Of a stretch of 64,000 bases of DNA, positions 43,318 to 53,595 are shown piece after piece; the stretch's first letter is position 1; every line of letters begins with the position of its first letter. Source of the DNA: Ichthyophis bannanicus. Taxonomy: Eukaryota; Chordata; Amphibia; Gymnophiona; Ichthyophiidae. The notes under the pieces are model-generated. The model did no database searches. It saw only the letters and a list, made by a program, of their open reading frames with translations, and was not told the DNA's origin. A program made the position numbers and the translations under genes. The stretch is taken from contig CM066033.1 of the NCBI GenBank assembly GCA_033557465.1, positions 388,933,289 to 388,997,288 on the forward strand, in the 5' to 3' direction.

Positions 43318-43678
43318 CTCAGCGCCGATATCTGAAAGAAAAGAAAAACAAGCCCACCAAGTGCGGAACACACTTTTTTCTGTCCCTTCGCTGCTACTTG
43401 GTTTTCAACTTTTCTTTTTTTTTTTCCCCTTTTTCTCCCTCAATCCTTGCTACCCGTGCCCAGTCACTTGTACCTGATCACGGTGTAGGATCTTGCCTTG
43501 AGAAAAAGGTCTTGGCCAGCTCTGGATGTGGAGATCCTCTCCCGACACTCCGGTGCAGGTTTTTCTTTTTTCAGGATTTTCAATTCCACACACTTTTTTT
43601 TTCCAATCAGCCGTACCTTCCTTGTAGAGCTTGTTAGTAGTATCGAGTGCTGTGTTTTTTTTTTTTTCAAAAATCCAA

Positions 43679-43689
43679 CTACTGCGCCA
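43679..43689 (-). other. Primer-binding-site candidate of the Gypsy element
   Basis: Read on the minus strand, the LTR end GTGACA is followed by AAA and then TGGCGCAGTAG. This is in the correct place for a tRNA primer site and starts TGG. The tRNA is not assigned. Confidence 0.55.
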
Positions 43690-43692
43690 TTT

Positions 43693-45215
43693 TGTCACCC
43701 CCTATATCCCAGCAAAGCCGAGGCGTAGGCAGTAGGCTAGGTTAATAGGGGTGCATGAATCTTTCACTAAGGAATAATTGTAGTTGTGAGTCCAAAGTGG
43801 TTAAAGTTCAAATAAGGGTTTTATTTCCCCTCCCGGGGTTTTAGGATTTTCAAATAGTACAGCAACTCAAAGAAAAACTCAGGATACAAACTGACAAAGT
43901 AAAGTATAGCAACTTGCTTCCAAACATTCACTTTTCACTGCAGCTAATCGCTTCCTCTTAGCTTCAAACAGTGTTATGAAATCAATTGCTCAGAACTTTA
44001 TAATAAAGAGATTGGCTCTTCTTCCAACATTAGAGAACAATCCATCTGTTCATACTGTGGAGACAAAGTATTATCCTCTGTGCACATGGGTTCTATGTCA
44101 TTGTCTTTTGCACAGCCCGATTGTATGCTTTTCAACCCTGTTTCTTCTCCAGAGTTTATTAAGCCCTCTTCATAAGAGCATGGCCAGAAATTATCATCAA
44201 CGTTATAACAGGAGGGTAGAAAGACAGGCTTCCTAGTATGCTTTGTTCTCGGGCTATCTTTAAACCCTCTGTTTCCCTTAATGGCTGCTAGCTCAAACTG
44301 CTGGTTTTCATGGCAAACAGACTTCCCTTTAGTTAATCGGTGTCTGGACTTTTCATGCATACAATCCTCTATATCCCTCATACACACATCTTCCACAATA
44401 GGATTTCTTTCAAAGTAAGGCAACTGTGTCTTAACACCTTGTTTCTCATTTACATAAGGCTTCCTGCTTATGTCACGTTCCACACTCTCAAAGAGCTGGG
44501 GAAATTCTCCCTGCGTCAGAGGTTTGGTTAACTTCTTACTGACCTCTGGTTTTGCAGCTTTCCTCACTCCACTCCTGGGGTTACTGTGAGCTTCTCCTGG
44601 GGGAATCCTCAGCGGTTCACAGCGTGTGCCTGCAAATTCAGTGCCGTCGGAATCAATCAGCTCTCTCTCACTCTGGCTTCTGTCTCTGCCAGCATGTCTA
44701 GTGTAACCCCTCCTCCAACTCTCTCTAGAGCTTCCTGGGTCACACTCAGGGCAGCTTCCTCTCCAACCCCCTTGGCAATTACCTCTGTAAGCTGCCTTAG
44801 GCTTTGGAAACCAGCCTGGATTCTGACGTGAAGTAAAACCTGCTTTCCTTCTGCAAGGTAAGTTGAAATTGAATTCTTCTGAGTCCCAACCTGAGCCTAG
44901 TCTGGGACTGGAATCATAACCTGAATCACCACAAGAACAAGCATCCAAGCTTGAACTGCAACTGCAACTCCACCCCTTTGCTCCTCTGCCTGAGCAGGTC
45001 TTATAGTGCCTTGAAGGCGTGGCTTCCCTCACGTGCAAATCATTCTCTTTTCTCTGTGAGAATTGCTTGTCAGGGAGGCAAGGCTGCAAACGTCGTGTTT
45101 GCCTAGGTTGCTCAGGGCAACAGGGAAGCTTCTGATTAGACTGCCTGACAGAATCTGACCTGTTTCTCTCAGAATTCTGCACTTCTATAGCATAGGACAG
45201 ATCTGCTGTGTCACA
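43693..45215 (-). repeat. 5' LTR of the Gypsy element, ORF-bearing family, LTR 1
   Basis: On the minus strand it begins TGTGACACAG at 45215 and ends GGGTGACA at 43693 (1523 bp). Minus-strand AATAAA lies at 43820-43825, about 130 nt before the end. Primer site and gag follow. It is the copy that ties the ORF-bearing LTR family to a SCAN-type Gypsy element. The 3' LTR is not in the window because the element is truncated in RT. Confidence 0.85.
43998..45188 (-). pseudogene. LTR-encoded ORF, open but start codon changed (unassigned)
   Basis: An open frame of 397 codons begins at the position equivalent to the start codon of LTR 2, 28 nt inside the LTR. Here the codon is ATA instead of ATG. The frame stays open to a stop at 43998. 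It is Ser/Arg/Cys-rich in the first half (CSGRGAKGWSCSCSSS, GDSGYDSSPRLG). It then contains the QGEFPQLF motif, basic and acidic stretches, and a C-terminus with IEPMC and YEQMDCSLMLEEEPIS. The terminal MDCSL and the F-x-x-LF motif match LTR 2 and, more distantly, LTR 3. No known domain is recognised. The lost start plus an otherwise open frame of about 400 codons suggests recent loss. Confidence 0.45.
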
Positions 45216-45496
45216 ATATGCATGAGATACATCTGCATACCATGGGGGCGGTGCATAGCAATGCAGCACAGCCACATTTATTAGAGGCAGCATGGAACCT
45301 GAATGGTGTTTGGCCCTCCAGGACTGCATTTGGGAGACTCTGCTCTAGGTAATGCGCATGTTTATGGTGTCTGTGCTCTGTAGGGTAAAATGTAGGTGTT
45401 TTGGGCATGTCTACGTCATCTGCACTACAGGTTCTGTCTGTATTAGCACATTGTAGTAGTGGGTAAAATATGGGGACTGGGTTGGCAGGAACCACA

Positions 45497-45565
45497 GCTG
45501 GGACTTGAACCTGTGACCTTCTGCCTCTAAACATACTGGTTGTGTGCACTGCACCACTGTGTTGC
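45497..45565 (-). other. tRNA-like module (minus)
   Basis: On the minus strand GGTTCAAGTCC lies at 45500-45511 and an A-box-like TGGTGCAGTGCAC at 45545-45558. It is the inverted equivalent of 3918-3985. Confidence 0.55.
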
Positions 45566-47407
45566 CACAGAGACAGTGCATTCCCTGGTGATACCATGAC
45601 TGTTCGTCCGGCAGGGCCTGTCTGTTGCAGTGCATGGCACCCACCTACACAGGGCTAGGCCATGGTCTGCTCTGGGCAGCTGCCACTGCCCCCCTCCACC
45701 ACCAGTACCCCTCTGCCACCATGCTGACATGCCCTTCTGCTGGTGGTGCTGGTGGTGCGCAGTCTCAGGCCATTCAGTGTGCAGGTAGGCAGCTGCCTAT
45801 GGTGCATGTTCTGGGGTAGGGGTGCCTCCATAGATGTCCACGCTTCCCCCCCCAACACCGCCTGCCAATGTTCTGTGCCCTTGAAGGTACCTGCTGGGTA
45901 CTATCCCCTGTGACATTGTGATAAACACACTCATGCCCATGTTGGGCCCTCATCAGTTGCTGTCTGGCTGCTGTACAGTTTCAGCATTCCTAAGTGCCAC
46001 CTAGGCATCTGCCTAGTCCTCACTGTGCCCCAGCTGCACCACAGCATGTGCCGCCTGCAGCCCTCTGTATCCCATTTTCAAGCATCTGTCCAGTTGGCCG
46101 TTCCGACATGCCCGCCCTGCTGTTGCCGCACATGTGCATGCCATAGGAAACCTGTCCGATGGAGAGGAAAACCCTGTACAGCGCAATTTCACTGTGGGCT
46201 CATTCACCTTGTATGGGGACGGAGCATGGACCCTTCCAGAATTCATATCCTTTTTTTGGTGCTTTCTTGGGAGTGTTTTTTGTTGTTTCCCATTGAGATC
46301 ACTATTGCCCAGCTTGGTTATTTTATTTTTCCATTTTCTTCTGTTCTTTTTCAGTGTTTATTTGCCCTTTTGTTCCGTGCACATGTATCACACTTATCAC
46401 TTTTTGTAGGTTTCCCTGGTTTTGCTGTACATTGCTGACAGAAATTGTTTCTCTTCCCTTTAAATCATCTCTAACGCCAGGGTTTCACTGGCGTTAGTTT
46501 TGAGCCTCAGATTTCACATCGTTAGTGTGTGGGGAGCCTCTCCCCTCCCACTCTCCACCCATTGACCCCTTCTCTCTGCCCCTGGGGAGCCTTTCTCCGC
46601 CTTCAGCGCTCGTTTGCGCCGCTGTGCTCGTTATCGCGCGCTAAGGTACCTCTGCGCCCGATAAAGCGCCATCATCGCGCGATAAGGTACCTTATCACGC
46701 GATAACATCACAGAGCGCACATTAAGACGGTTTAGTAAACATACCCCTTAGATATTTAAAGGAAAAAGCATATTATTGGGAATATGTCCAAATTCAATCA
46801 GCTACCGTTATTTTGATTGCCCACCCCTTTTAGCACAATATTTATGAAAACCTATGTATTTTAAAGAGGTTGAAATGAGTTCTATATAAAAATTATAAAA
46901 AAAAAAATTTTTGGAAAGGTTGTAACGTTTTTATGCTTTTGCGCTTCTTTCTTTGTTTCTTTGTTTTGATGGATCACACAAAACAGGATTATTATTGAGC
47001 CCTTATCCTCTTGTTGTAGAAAATACAGATTGCATTGAATTAAATATAGAACATACAGGTATGTTTTATTTCATTTTATTTTTAAAACCAATATGAGCAT
47101 TTTAAGTCACTTCCAAGAGATATTTGTTTGGTTAATAAGTAGAAAATTATGAATAGCATTGTTTTTAGTTATTTATAATATAGATTTTTGTAAACATTGG
47201 TTCAGGATAATCACCGTAATATGGTTCTTATTAGCTGTACATAAAATATCATGTTTATATTATGAAGTATGTCTTTTAACTATGTATGTACCATATATAT
47301 GATATGATTTTATGGTGCCTTATTATGAGTTATTGATCTAAATGTTTTAATAATTAGTTTTTTTATCTATTGATTATTTATGTGTATGTTTTTACATGTT
47401 GTATTTT

Positions 47408-47469
47408 TTAGCCAGAAAAGCCCCTGATGAAGGCATAGCGAAACACGGCCTGTGTCGGGCCTTGGCTAA
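47408..47469 (+). ncRNA. Hammerhead ribozyme motif in PLE terminal repeat (3' copy)
   Basis: CTGATGA is at 47424-47430, GAAA at 47440-47443, stem III CAC/GTG with loop GGCCT (47444-47454), and predicted cleavage follows C47456. The stem I pairs GCCC/GGGC and TTAGCCA/TGGCTAA are all conserved. The only change inside the motif relative to 22431-22492 is UUA to AUA in the stem II loop, i.e. at an unpaired position. Confidence 0.78.
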
Positions 47470-47523
47470 TAGGTGTTTAATAAAGGTTATCTTCCTCTGC
47501 TATCCACGTTTTTTGGACTGGGT

Positions 47524-48960
47524 GCAATTCTAGATCTGAGACACCTCTACAAATTCCTTGTTCGGGAAAGGTTCAAAATGATTTCCCTCGGCACCCTTCT
47601 GCCATAACTTCAGAGGTACAACTGGCTATGTTCTCTAGACCTCAAAGAGGCTTACACCCATTTGCTGATCCACCCTCACCACAGACAGTATCTGCGCTTT
47701 CGTGTTCAGCAAATCCATTACCAGTATCGGGTGCTCCCTTTCGGGCTAGTGTCCACACCCAGAGTGTTCACAAAATGCATGGCAGTGGTCACAGTCTACC
47801 TGCATACTTTTGGGGTGTTTGTCTTCCCTTACTTAGATGACTGGCTGATAAGGGGAGACTCCCCAGAGGTCGTAAAACAGTCATTTTCTCGCACTATCAC
47901 GGTGCTCCAAAGTCTAGGCTTTGTGCTAAACTTTTCAAAGTCTTATCTAGTTCCATTCCAGCAACTCGAGTTCATCAGAGCATTTTTAGACACTTGTCAG
48001 GGATGAGCTTTCCTTCCTCGGGACCGCTCTGCTCGTCTTATCGAGCTGGCCCTCACAATACAAGGTCAGAGTGCTGTGAGAGCTCGAGAAACGCTGCATC
48101 TTCTGGGAAACATGGCCTCCACAGTCCACGTTGTCCCATATGCCCACCTGCACATGAGACAACTCAATGGACCCTTTTGTGCCAGTAGACTCAGGTGATC
48201 GGGCATCTCTCAGACAAGATTTGCATCTCTCCTCCTCTTGTCATCTCCCTTCACTGGTGGTGCTCCCCCCAAAATCTTCTAGGAAGGTCACCTTTTCAGA
48301 TGCATCCACCTGAATGCATCCTAAAGACAGATGCTTCCAAGCTAGGATGGGGAGCACGTCTGGACAGTCTCTCTACACAGGGGCAGTAGACTGCACAGGA
48401 ATCTCAAATGATGGTCAATCTCCTAGAACTTTGTGCTCCCACCAATGTTCTTCGAGTTTTTAAATCCCAACTTTCGAGCAAACACGTCTTAGTTCAGAAA
48501 GACAACCAAGTAGCCATGTTCTACATGAACAGAGGGAGAACAGGTTCTTATCCCCTCTGCCATGAAGCCCTTCACCTCTGGTCTTTTGCCATTACACACC
48601 GCATCCACCTCCAAGGGGTGTATCACCCAGGCAAACTCAATGTCCTTGTGGATAGACTCCTACGTCCACATGAGTAGATACTCCATCAGGACACGGCATC
48701 TTGAATCTTCAATATCTGGGGTACCCCCAGAATAGATCTGTTCGCCTCCCCAGAGAATGCGCATCTTCTGCTTGTTTGCTTAAGGATTTCCTCCAGATAC
48801 AGTCTGGCAGCGGACGCCTTTTCCTTCACTGGGGCACAGGCCTGCTTTACGCATTCCCGCCACCCCTCCAATACCCAAAACTCTATTCAAACTGCAGGCC
48901 GACAAAGGCTCCATGATTCTAATAGCCCTTTATTGGCCCCGTCAGCCATGACTTCCTCTG
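47524..48960 (+). pseudogene. DIRS RT-RNase H and methyltransferase-like region
   Basis: RT sequence: ILDLRHLYKFL, MISLGTLLP, SLDLKEAYTHLLIHP (motif A), YRVLPFGLVSTPRVFTKCM (motif B), VFPYLDDWLIRG (YLDD, about 47830) and GFVLNFSKSYL. RNase H: LKTDASKLGWGA, LLELCAP, VQKDNQVAMFYMNR and PGKLNVLVDRLLRP (Asp, Glu, Asp, Asp in order). After a frame change, WGTPRIDLFASPENA and TGLLYAFPPP are the blocks that in DIRS elements have been likened to Dam-type adenine methyltransferases. Stops at 48006 and 48677 and frame changes near 47620 and 48190 make it a pseudogene. Confidence 0.85.
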
Positions 48961-49059
48961 CTGCTTCGTCTAGCACAGACTCCACCCCTCAATTTGGGTC
49001 ATGCCCCCGACCTCCTCTCAGGATCAGGGGCAACTCCTCCACAAGTCCTCCATTTCACG

Positions 49060-52036
49060 GCGTGGCTGTTGAAGGCATGATCTTAGATGACCTCAACCTC
49101 CCTCCACCGGTCAGGGACATCTTGCTTGCTTCCTGCAAGCCGTCTACCAGACATTCTTATGCTTTCAAGTGGTGGCAGTTCACATTCAGGATCAGAACAC
49201 CGAAGACAATGTGCAAATCGACCCACAAAAATTTGCGGACCACATCCAAGAAAAGTTCCACTCAGCAGTACAAGCAAGACCCAGCCCAGCCCCAAAGACT
49301 AACACACCCTTGAACACCTGGACAACATTCAACACCCCATCCACAGAGCAACTCTCCCACATCATAACGGCAATCAAGACAAGCACAGCCCCCACTGATC
49401 CCTGCCCTGTGCCCTGGATCAAGGCCACCAAATCAAACTTCATCCAAACCATCCACAAAATGGTGCACTCCTCCCTAACCCAAGGGCGCATGCCAAATCA
49501 ATTGAAGCTCGCGACAATAAGACCTATCCCGAAGAATTCCACACTCGACAAGAACAATCCAGCAGCATACAGACCCATCTCCAGCATACCACTTTTAGAA
49601 AAAATAATCAAAAAGACTACAGCACCAACTACAAGAACATATAGACAACCACGCTCCCCTGGACAACAATCAACACGGGTTCCGCCCCAACCATGGGGTA
49701 GAAACACTTCTGATATACCTCTTCGACAGCGTCCTCCGCATCATAGACAACACCAAGAAAGGCATCCTAATGATCTTCATAGACATCTCATCTGCATTTG
49801 ACACAGTTGACCACAACACACTATTGGATAGACTGCAGAACATCGGTCTACATGGTGCCACCCTGAACTGGTTTCGCTCATACCTGACTGACAGACAAAT
49901 ACAGGTCAAGGTAGGACACAACACATCCTGACCCATAAAAGTCAAACAAGGAGTGCCACAGGGATCAGCCCTCTCAGCCCTGTTATTCAACCTATACATC
50001 CAGCCAATATGTGTCATCATGAAAAAGCACCACATACAATATACAATCTACGCAGATGACATCATGATCTACACACCCATCTCAGTCGACAACCCGGACT
50101 ACACCAATATAACAAACTGCCTCACACAAATGGCAAACTGGCTTCAAAAAAACAACCTATCAATAAACTACAGCAAGACGGAGGCACTGATCATCACGCG
50201 AAACCCAGACTTTACCCCCCCACCCGACATCAAGATAAATGATACACTCATACCTATAAAATCAGAAGTGAAATACCTCGGAGTCATCTTGGACAAAGAA
50301 CTTAACCTCCAAGCACATATAGGAAGAACAACCAAAAGCGCATACCACAGAATGCGACTCATCAGAAGACTCAAGCCCCTCCTCGACCCTGAGCACTTTC
50401 GCACCGTTTGCCAGGCACTAATAACCCCCCTACTAGACTTCTGCAATCCAATATACACCGGGCTACCAAAGCAGACCCTCAGACCTCTACAACTGGCACA
50501 AAACACAGCTGCCCGCATTATATCCGATACTACAAGACAAGATCACATCACACCCATACTGAAAGAACTACACTGGCTCCCAATCATCTCACGCATCAAA
50601 TACAAAACTATCATAAACATATTCAAGATCAAACAACGCTCTTCTGCCATAAGCCTACACACACATACAACCTGACACAATCACAAGGCCAAGAAGAAGA
50701 GGCACCTCCAATCATGTAAACACTCCAAAAGACTTCACCAAGACCCGCAAAGACACCGCACAACGAGCACTCTCCCTGGCTGCTCCAGCCATCTGGAACT
50801 CTCTCCCAGATGAACTGAGACTAACCACAGAAATCAAGAATTTCCGAAAACATCTGAAGACAACCCTGTTCATCGAATACTATGGGCATACCCCTTGAGC
50901 CAACAGACATGACAGAACTGCAGTCCCTCCCACCTCCCCAAGACTGTATATAAGAATGTATAATAGCTCATGATGTATAATAGTGCACTATGTAGATAAA
51001 CCAATGCTAATCATTTCCCCACCTATACCCACACACCACACTTTCCACTGCATGAGGACACTTGCCCTCCCCTTGATTGTTTGCCGTGGAAACCACCTTG
51101 ATTGAATGATAAGGCGGTATATAAATACCATTAAATAAATAAATAAATTCTGGTGCACCCCACAGCAAATTAACCCTTCTAATTGCCCAGTGGAGCATCT
51201 TTTACAATATCTTCTCCACTTGTCTTCCACAGGTCTTAAGACTAACTCTATCACTGCCTATCACAACCCACTGGATAGGCATCTAATTTTCTCACACTCA
51301 TTTTTTGCAATGATTCATGCGGGGTCTTCTGCTTTCCAAGCCACCGCTGGTGGCTTGGGACCTCAATGTGGTCCTAGCACAGCTTCTAAAAGCCCCGTCT
51401 GAGCCTCTGGCTACCACTTATCAAACTCTTATCTTGGAAAGTCATATTCCTTGTTGCCCTCGCCTCAGCTCGTTGAATTAGCGAATTACAAGCTTTAGTA
51501 GCGGATCCCCCCCCCTACACTTGATTCCACCATAAGGTGGTTCTCCATACTCATCAGCACTTCCTTCCAAAAATAGTCTCAACTTTTCATCTCAACCAAT
51601 CTGTCATACTGCTGGTCTTCTTTCCCCAGCCGCATGCCTCAAGAGCTGAGGCAGCGTTGCATACCTTGGATTAGCATGCTCTTGCTTATTACTTTTGATA
51701 GGACCAAGGATTTTAGGAAAAACTCTCATTTGTTTCCTTCAACCCATGCCATTGACCCAAGCCGTATTGAAACAGACCCTAGCCAATTGGATTGCTGACT
51801 GCATCTCCTTTGCCTGTGCTCAAGCAGAACTCTCTCTCGCGGGTCACATTACCACTCACAATGTGATGGCTATGGCAACCTCAGTTGGCCTCCATTCTGT
51901 CTCCATAGAGGAGATCTGCCAGGCAGCTACCTGGTCTTCTGATCACACCTTTGCTTCTCACTATTGCCTTGACAGGGACTCCAGTCATGATGCTGTCTTT
52001 GGCCAGGCTGTTCTTCAGCATCTCTTTGGGACTTAA
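49060..52036 (+). pseudogene. DIRS tyrosine recombinase (split by L2, catalytic site damaged)
   Basis: The N-terminal part before the L2: MILDDLNLPPPVRDILLASCKPSTRHSYAFKW (49077-49190). After the L2 at 51149 it continues with WCTPQQ, CPVEHLLQYLLHLSSTGLKTNSITAY (51149-51280). Then ALASARRVSELQAL (catalytic Arg region, about 51450-51490, read through a frame change). Last is the C-terminal part at 51695-52036 with LANWIADCIS, HNVMAMATSVGL and IEEICQAATWSSDHTFASHY. The usual His-x-x-Arg is His-Asn-Val-Met here, so the second catalytic Arg is lost. Several frame changes are present. Confidence 0.8.
49190..51148 (+). pseudogene. L2-type LINE with RT palm, 5' truncated
   Basis: RT sequence begins at 49190 (FADHIQEKFHS, then VPWIKATKSNFIQTIHKMVHSSL and PIPKNSTLDKNNPAAYRPISSIPLLEKI). 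A frame change follows near 49600. QHGFRPNHG, FIDISSAFDTVDH (motif A, about 49785), GVPQGSALSALLFNLY (motif B, 49953) and IYADDIMIYTP (YADD, about 50050) come next, then the thumb and AARIISDTTRQDHITPILKELHWLPI to 50675. A further frame change leads to APAIWNSLPDELR-like sequence near 50800. The 3' end has 'accttgattgaatgataaggcggtatataaatacc' and AAATA repeats ending at 51148. This is the most complete L2 here. Confidence 0.9.
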
Positions 52037-52239
52037 TCACAACTCCTACCATTACACTTTTTTTAGCACCTGACTCCTTCCTCCATGCTCCTGCTTACTG
52101 CACTCGAGTCTGCAGTGGCCACTTTGTGTCCATACCTTCTTGGCTCCATTCCTTAGCCTCAAAGATGTTTTTCAGTCTGGTGCCTGGGAGCTAATGAGTC
52201 CCATATATGAAGACTGCATTCCTACTTGTTTCTGGAGAA

Positions 52240-52529
52240 AGTGTAGTTACTCACCTGTAACAGGTGATCTTCGGGAACAGCAGGAATCAAGTCTTCACAA
52301 CCCACCCTCCTCCCTAGTTGTTGGGTGGTATTTTCCTCTTTTCTCAGCTATATACTCAACTGAGGAGAGGAGTTGGGAAGGTAGACGTAATGGAGTGCTC
52401 CCAAAGGCTTTCCTATTGAATGCTGGGGAGCGTTCTCATGCGGGCTCCTTTGGTACCAATGATACCCATATGTGAAGACCGATTCCTGCTGTTCACGGAA
52501 ATCACCTGTTACAGGTGAGTAACTACACT
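52240..52529. repeat. DIRS terminal inverted repeat pair
   Basis: AGTGTAGTTACTCACCTGT... at 52240-52298 is matched in reverse at 52472-52529 (...ACAGGTGAGTAACTACACT). The arms are about 58 nt with roughly five mismatches, separated by about 173 bp. Each arm also contains a small palindrome ACCTGTAACAGGT. Sequence just upstream (about 52205-52235) is complementary to the element's outer end, as expected for a DIRS internal complementary region. Confidence 0.85.
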
Positions 52530-53236
52530 TTACCCTACATTACATGTGCATGGGTCTCTCAAGAACTTACAGTTGATGGATCCAGAGCCAGACCTCATTG
52601 CCCAATAAACATGCAGAAGGCCTGCACTAATCTGAACCCTCTGGGCAATGCATACTCTTTATTCAAGGAGTCAACATTATCCTGCCTCTTGGCCTTTTGC
52701 ATCACTTGTTGTATGAGATTTTTTTTAAACCTTATCTGTATTAGAATTTTGTAATATATCTTCAAGAAAACACTTGACAAAGAAACAGAATCCAGATGTT
52801 AAGTGACAAGTAATAAACAATACATAAATAAAATTAAAAGGTACTGGAAACAAGACCTCAAAACAGAGAGAGAGATCCAAGAAAATAGCAAAACGAAAAA
52901 GGAAACTTAAACACAATAGTGAAAAAAAAACCATCCAGAAGGGTATACTTTACTAACATCATCATGAGATGCAGAGTTTTCATAAGGGCTCTTCCATCAC
53001 AGAAGCTTTAGCATTCAATTTTATGTCAACAATTTTATCACTCAAAAACACTATTAACTAAGATGGTTCAAAAAATACATACAAAACTTCCCCCACATCT
53101 TTAAATTTGAAGAAAGGTTTCATAAGTGAATCTCGGTCTGGTTTTAGAACACAAGTCACTATCAAAGTTGAAGCAACAGCCAACTTATCGACTATCTCCA
53201 GTAAAACAGTACTATCTCTAGGTTATTGGTAGAGAT
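52530..53236. other. No recognisable feature
   Basis: This is AT-rich sequence between the DIRS end and an L2 tail. I see no family resemblance, no long frame and no clear terminal repeats. It could be old non-repeat host sequence. Confidence 0.4.
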
Positions 53237-53575
53237 TTTATTTATTTATTTAAAAGGATTTATATACCGCTTTGTCCTGAAATCAAAGTGGTTTACACTT
53301 CAAACAATCAAAAATCAGTGTCAGTAGGGGTAGGCATGCAGTGTTAACACAGGTGAGTAATTGTGTGAGTGAAGGTGTTGATTTCTTGGTGTGCTATTTA
53401 CGGGATGAGCTATGTACAAGGGGTTATATACAGGGAGGGTTGGGGGGGGGAAATAGGCTATAGGACATAGGACTATAGTGTTCAATGAAGAGCATAGTTT
53501 TGGGCTGCTTCCTGAAGTCCTTGAGGCCATAGTTTATCGTCGGTCGTCTGGGAGGGAGTTCGATGCCCAGGCAGT
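53237..53575 (-). mobile_element. L2-type LINE 3' end (minus)
   Basis: The TTTATTTATT tail at 53237 is followed by 'atataccgctttgtcctgaaatcaaagtggtttacac'. It then reaches the end of the coding region (reverse of an L2 C-terminus), near 'ctgcttcctgaagtccttgaggcc'. It is a separate copy from the next L2. Confidence 0.75.
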
Positions 53576-53595
53576 TTAAATTAACATTAACTTAT

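Larger units (their letters stand above)
41337..46747. mobile_element. Long non-autonomous DNA transposon, PIF/Harbinger-like, copy 4
   Basis: The ends are GGGGTATGTTTACTAAACCG at 41337 and its inverse at 46747. TTA flanks both sides (41334-41336 and 46748-46750). The empty site 'catttcTTAgatatt' is present in reverse near 20610. It is inverted relative to copy 2. Its middle has been replaced by a Gypsy fragment (42011-45215). The sequence on either side is not contiguous in the other copies, so material was deleted. Confidence 0.88.
35745..47523 (+). mobile_element. Penelope-like element, 3' terminal repeat with two transposon insertions
   Basis: The repeat consists of 35745-36410, 40648-41336 and 46748-47523. 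The first two are matched in reverse by 20590-21960, and the last by 21965-22556 (direct) and 2339-2715 (reverse). It ends at '...ttttttggactgggtg' (47523), where a DIRS reading frame begins without interruption. Both transposon insertion sites have empty counterparts in the inverted arm. The stretch 35557-35745 contains no gene. Confidence 0.88.
47524..52529 (+). mobile_element. DIRS-type retrotransposon 1, 5' part cut by the PLE
   Basis: It starts in the middle of the RT domain right where the PLE repeat ends, and runs through RT, RNase H, a methyltransferase-like block and a tyrosine recombinase to a complex inverted-repeat 3' end. The missing 5' part should lie upstream of the window, on the far side of the PLE. 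DIRS copy 2 (56400-61265) supplies the reference for the missing order. An L2 (49190-51148) interrupts the recombinase. Confidence 0.88.

Noticed and set aside
43998..45329. Extending the LTR 1 ORF to the upstream ATG at 45329
   Set aside because: The segment 45216-45329 is transposon sequence outside the LTR, so that start is fortuitous.
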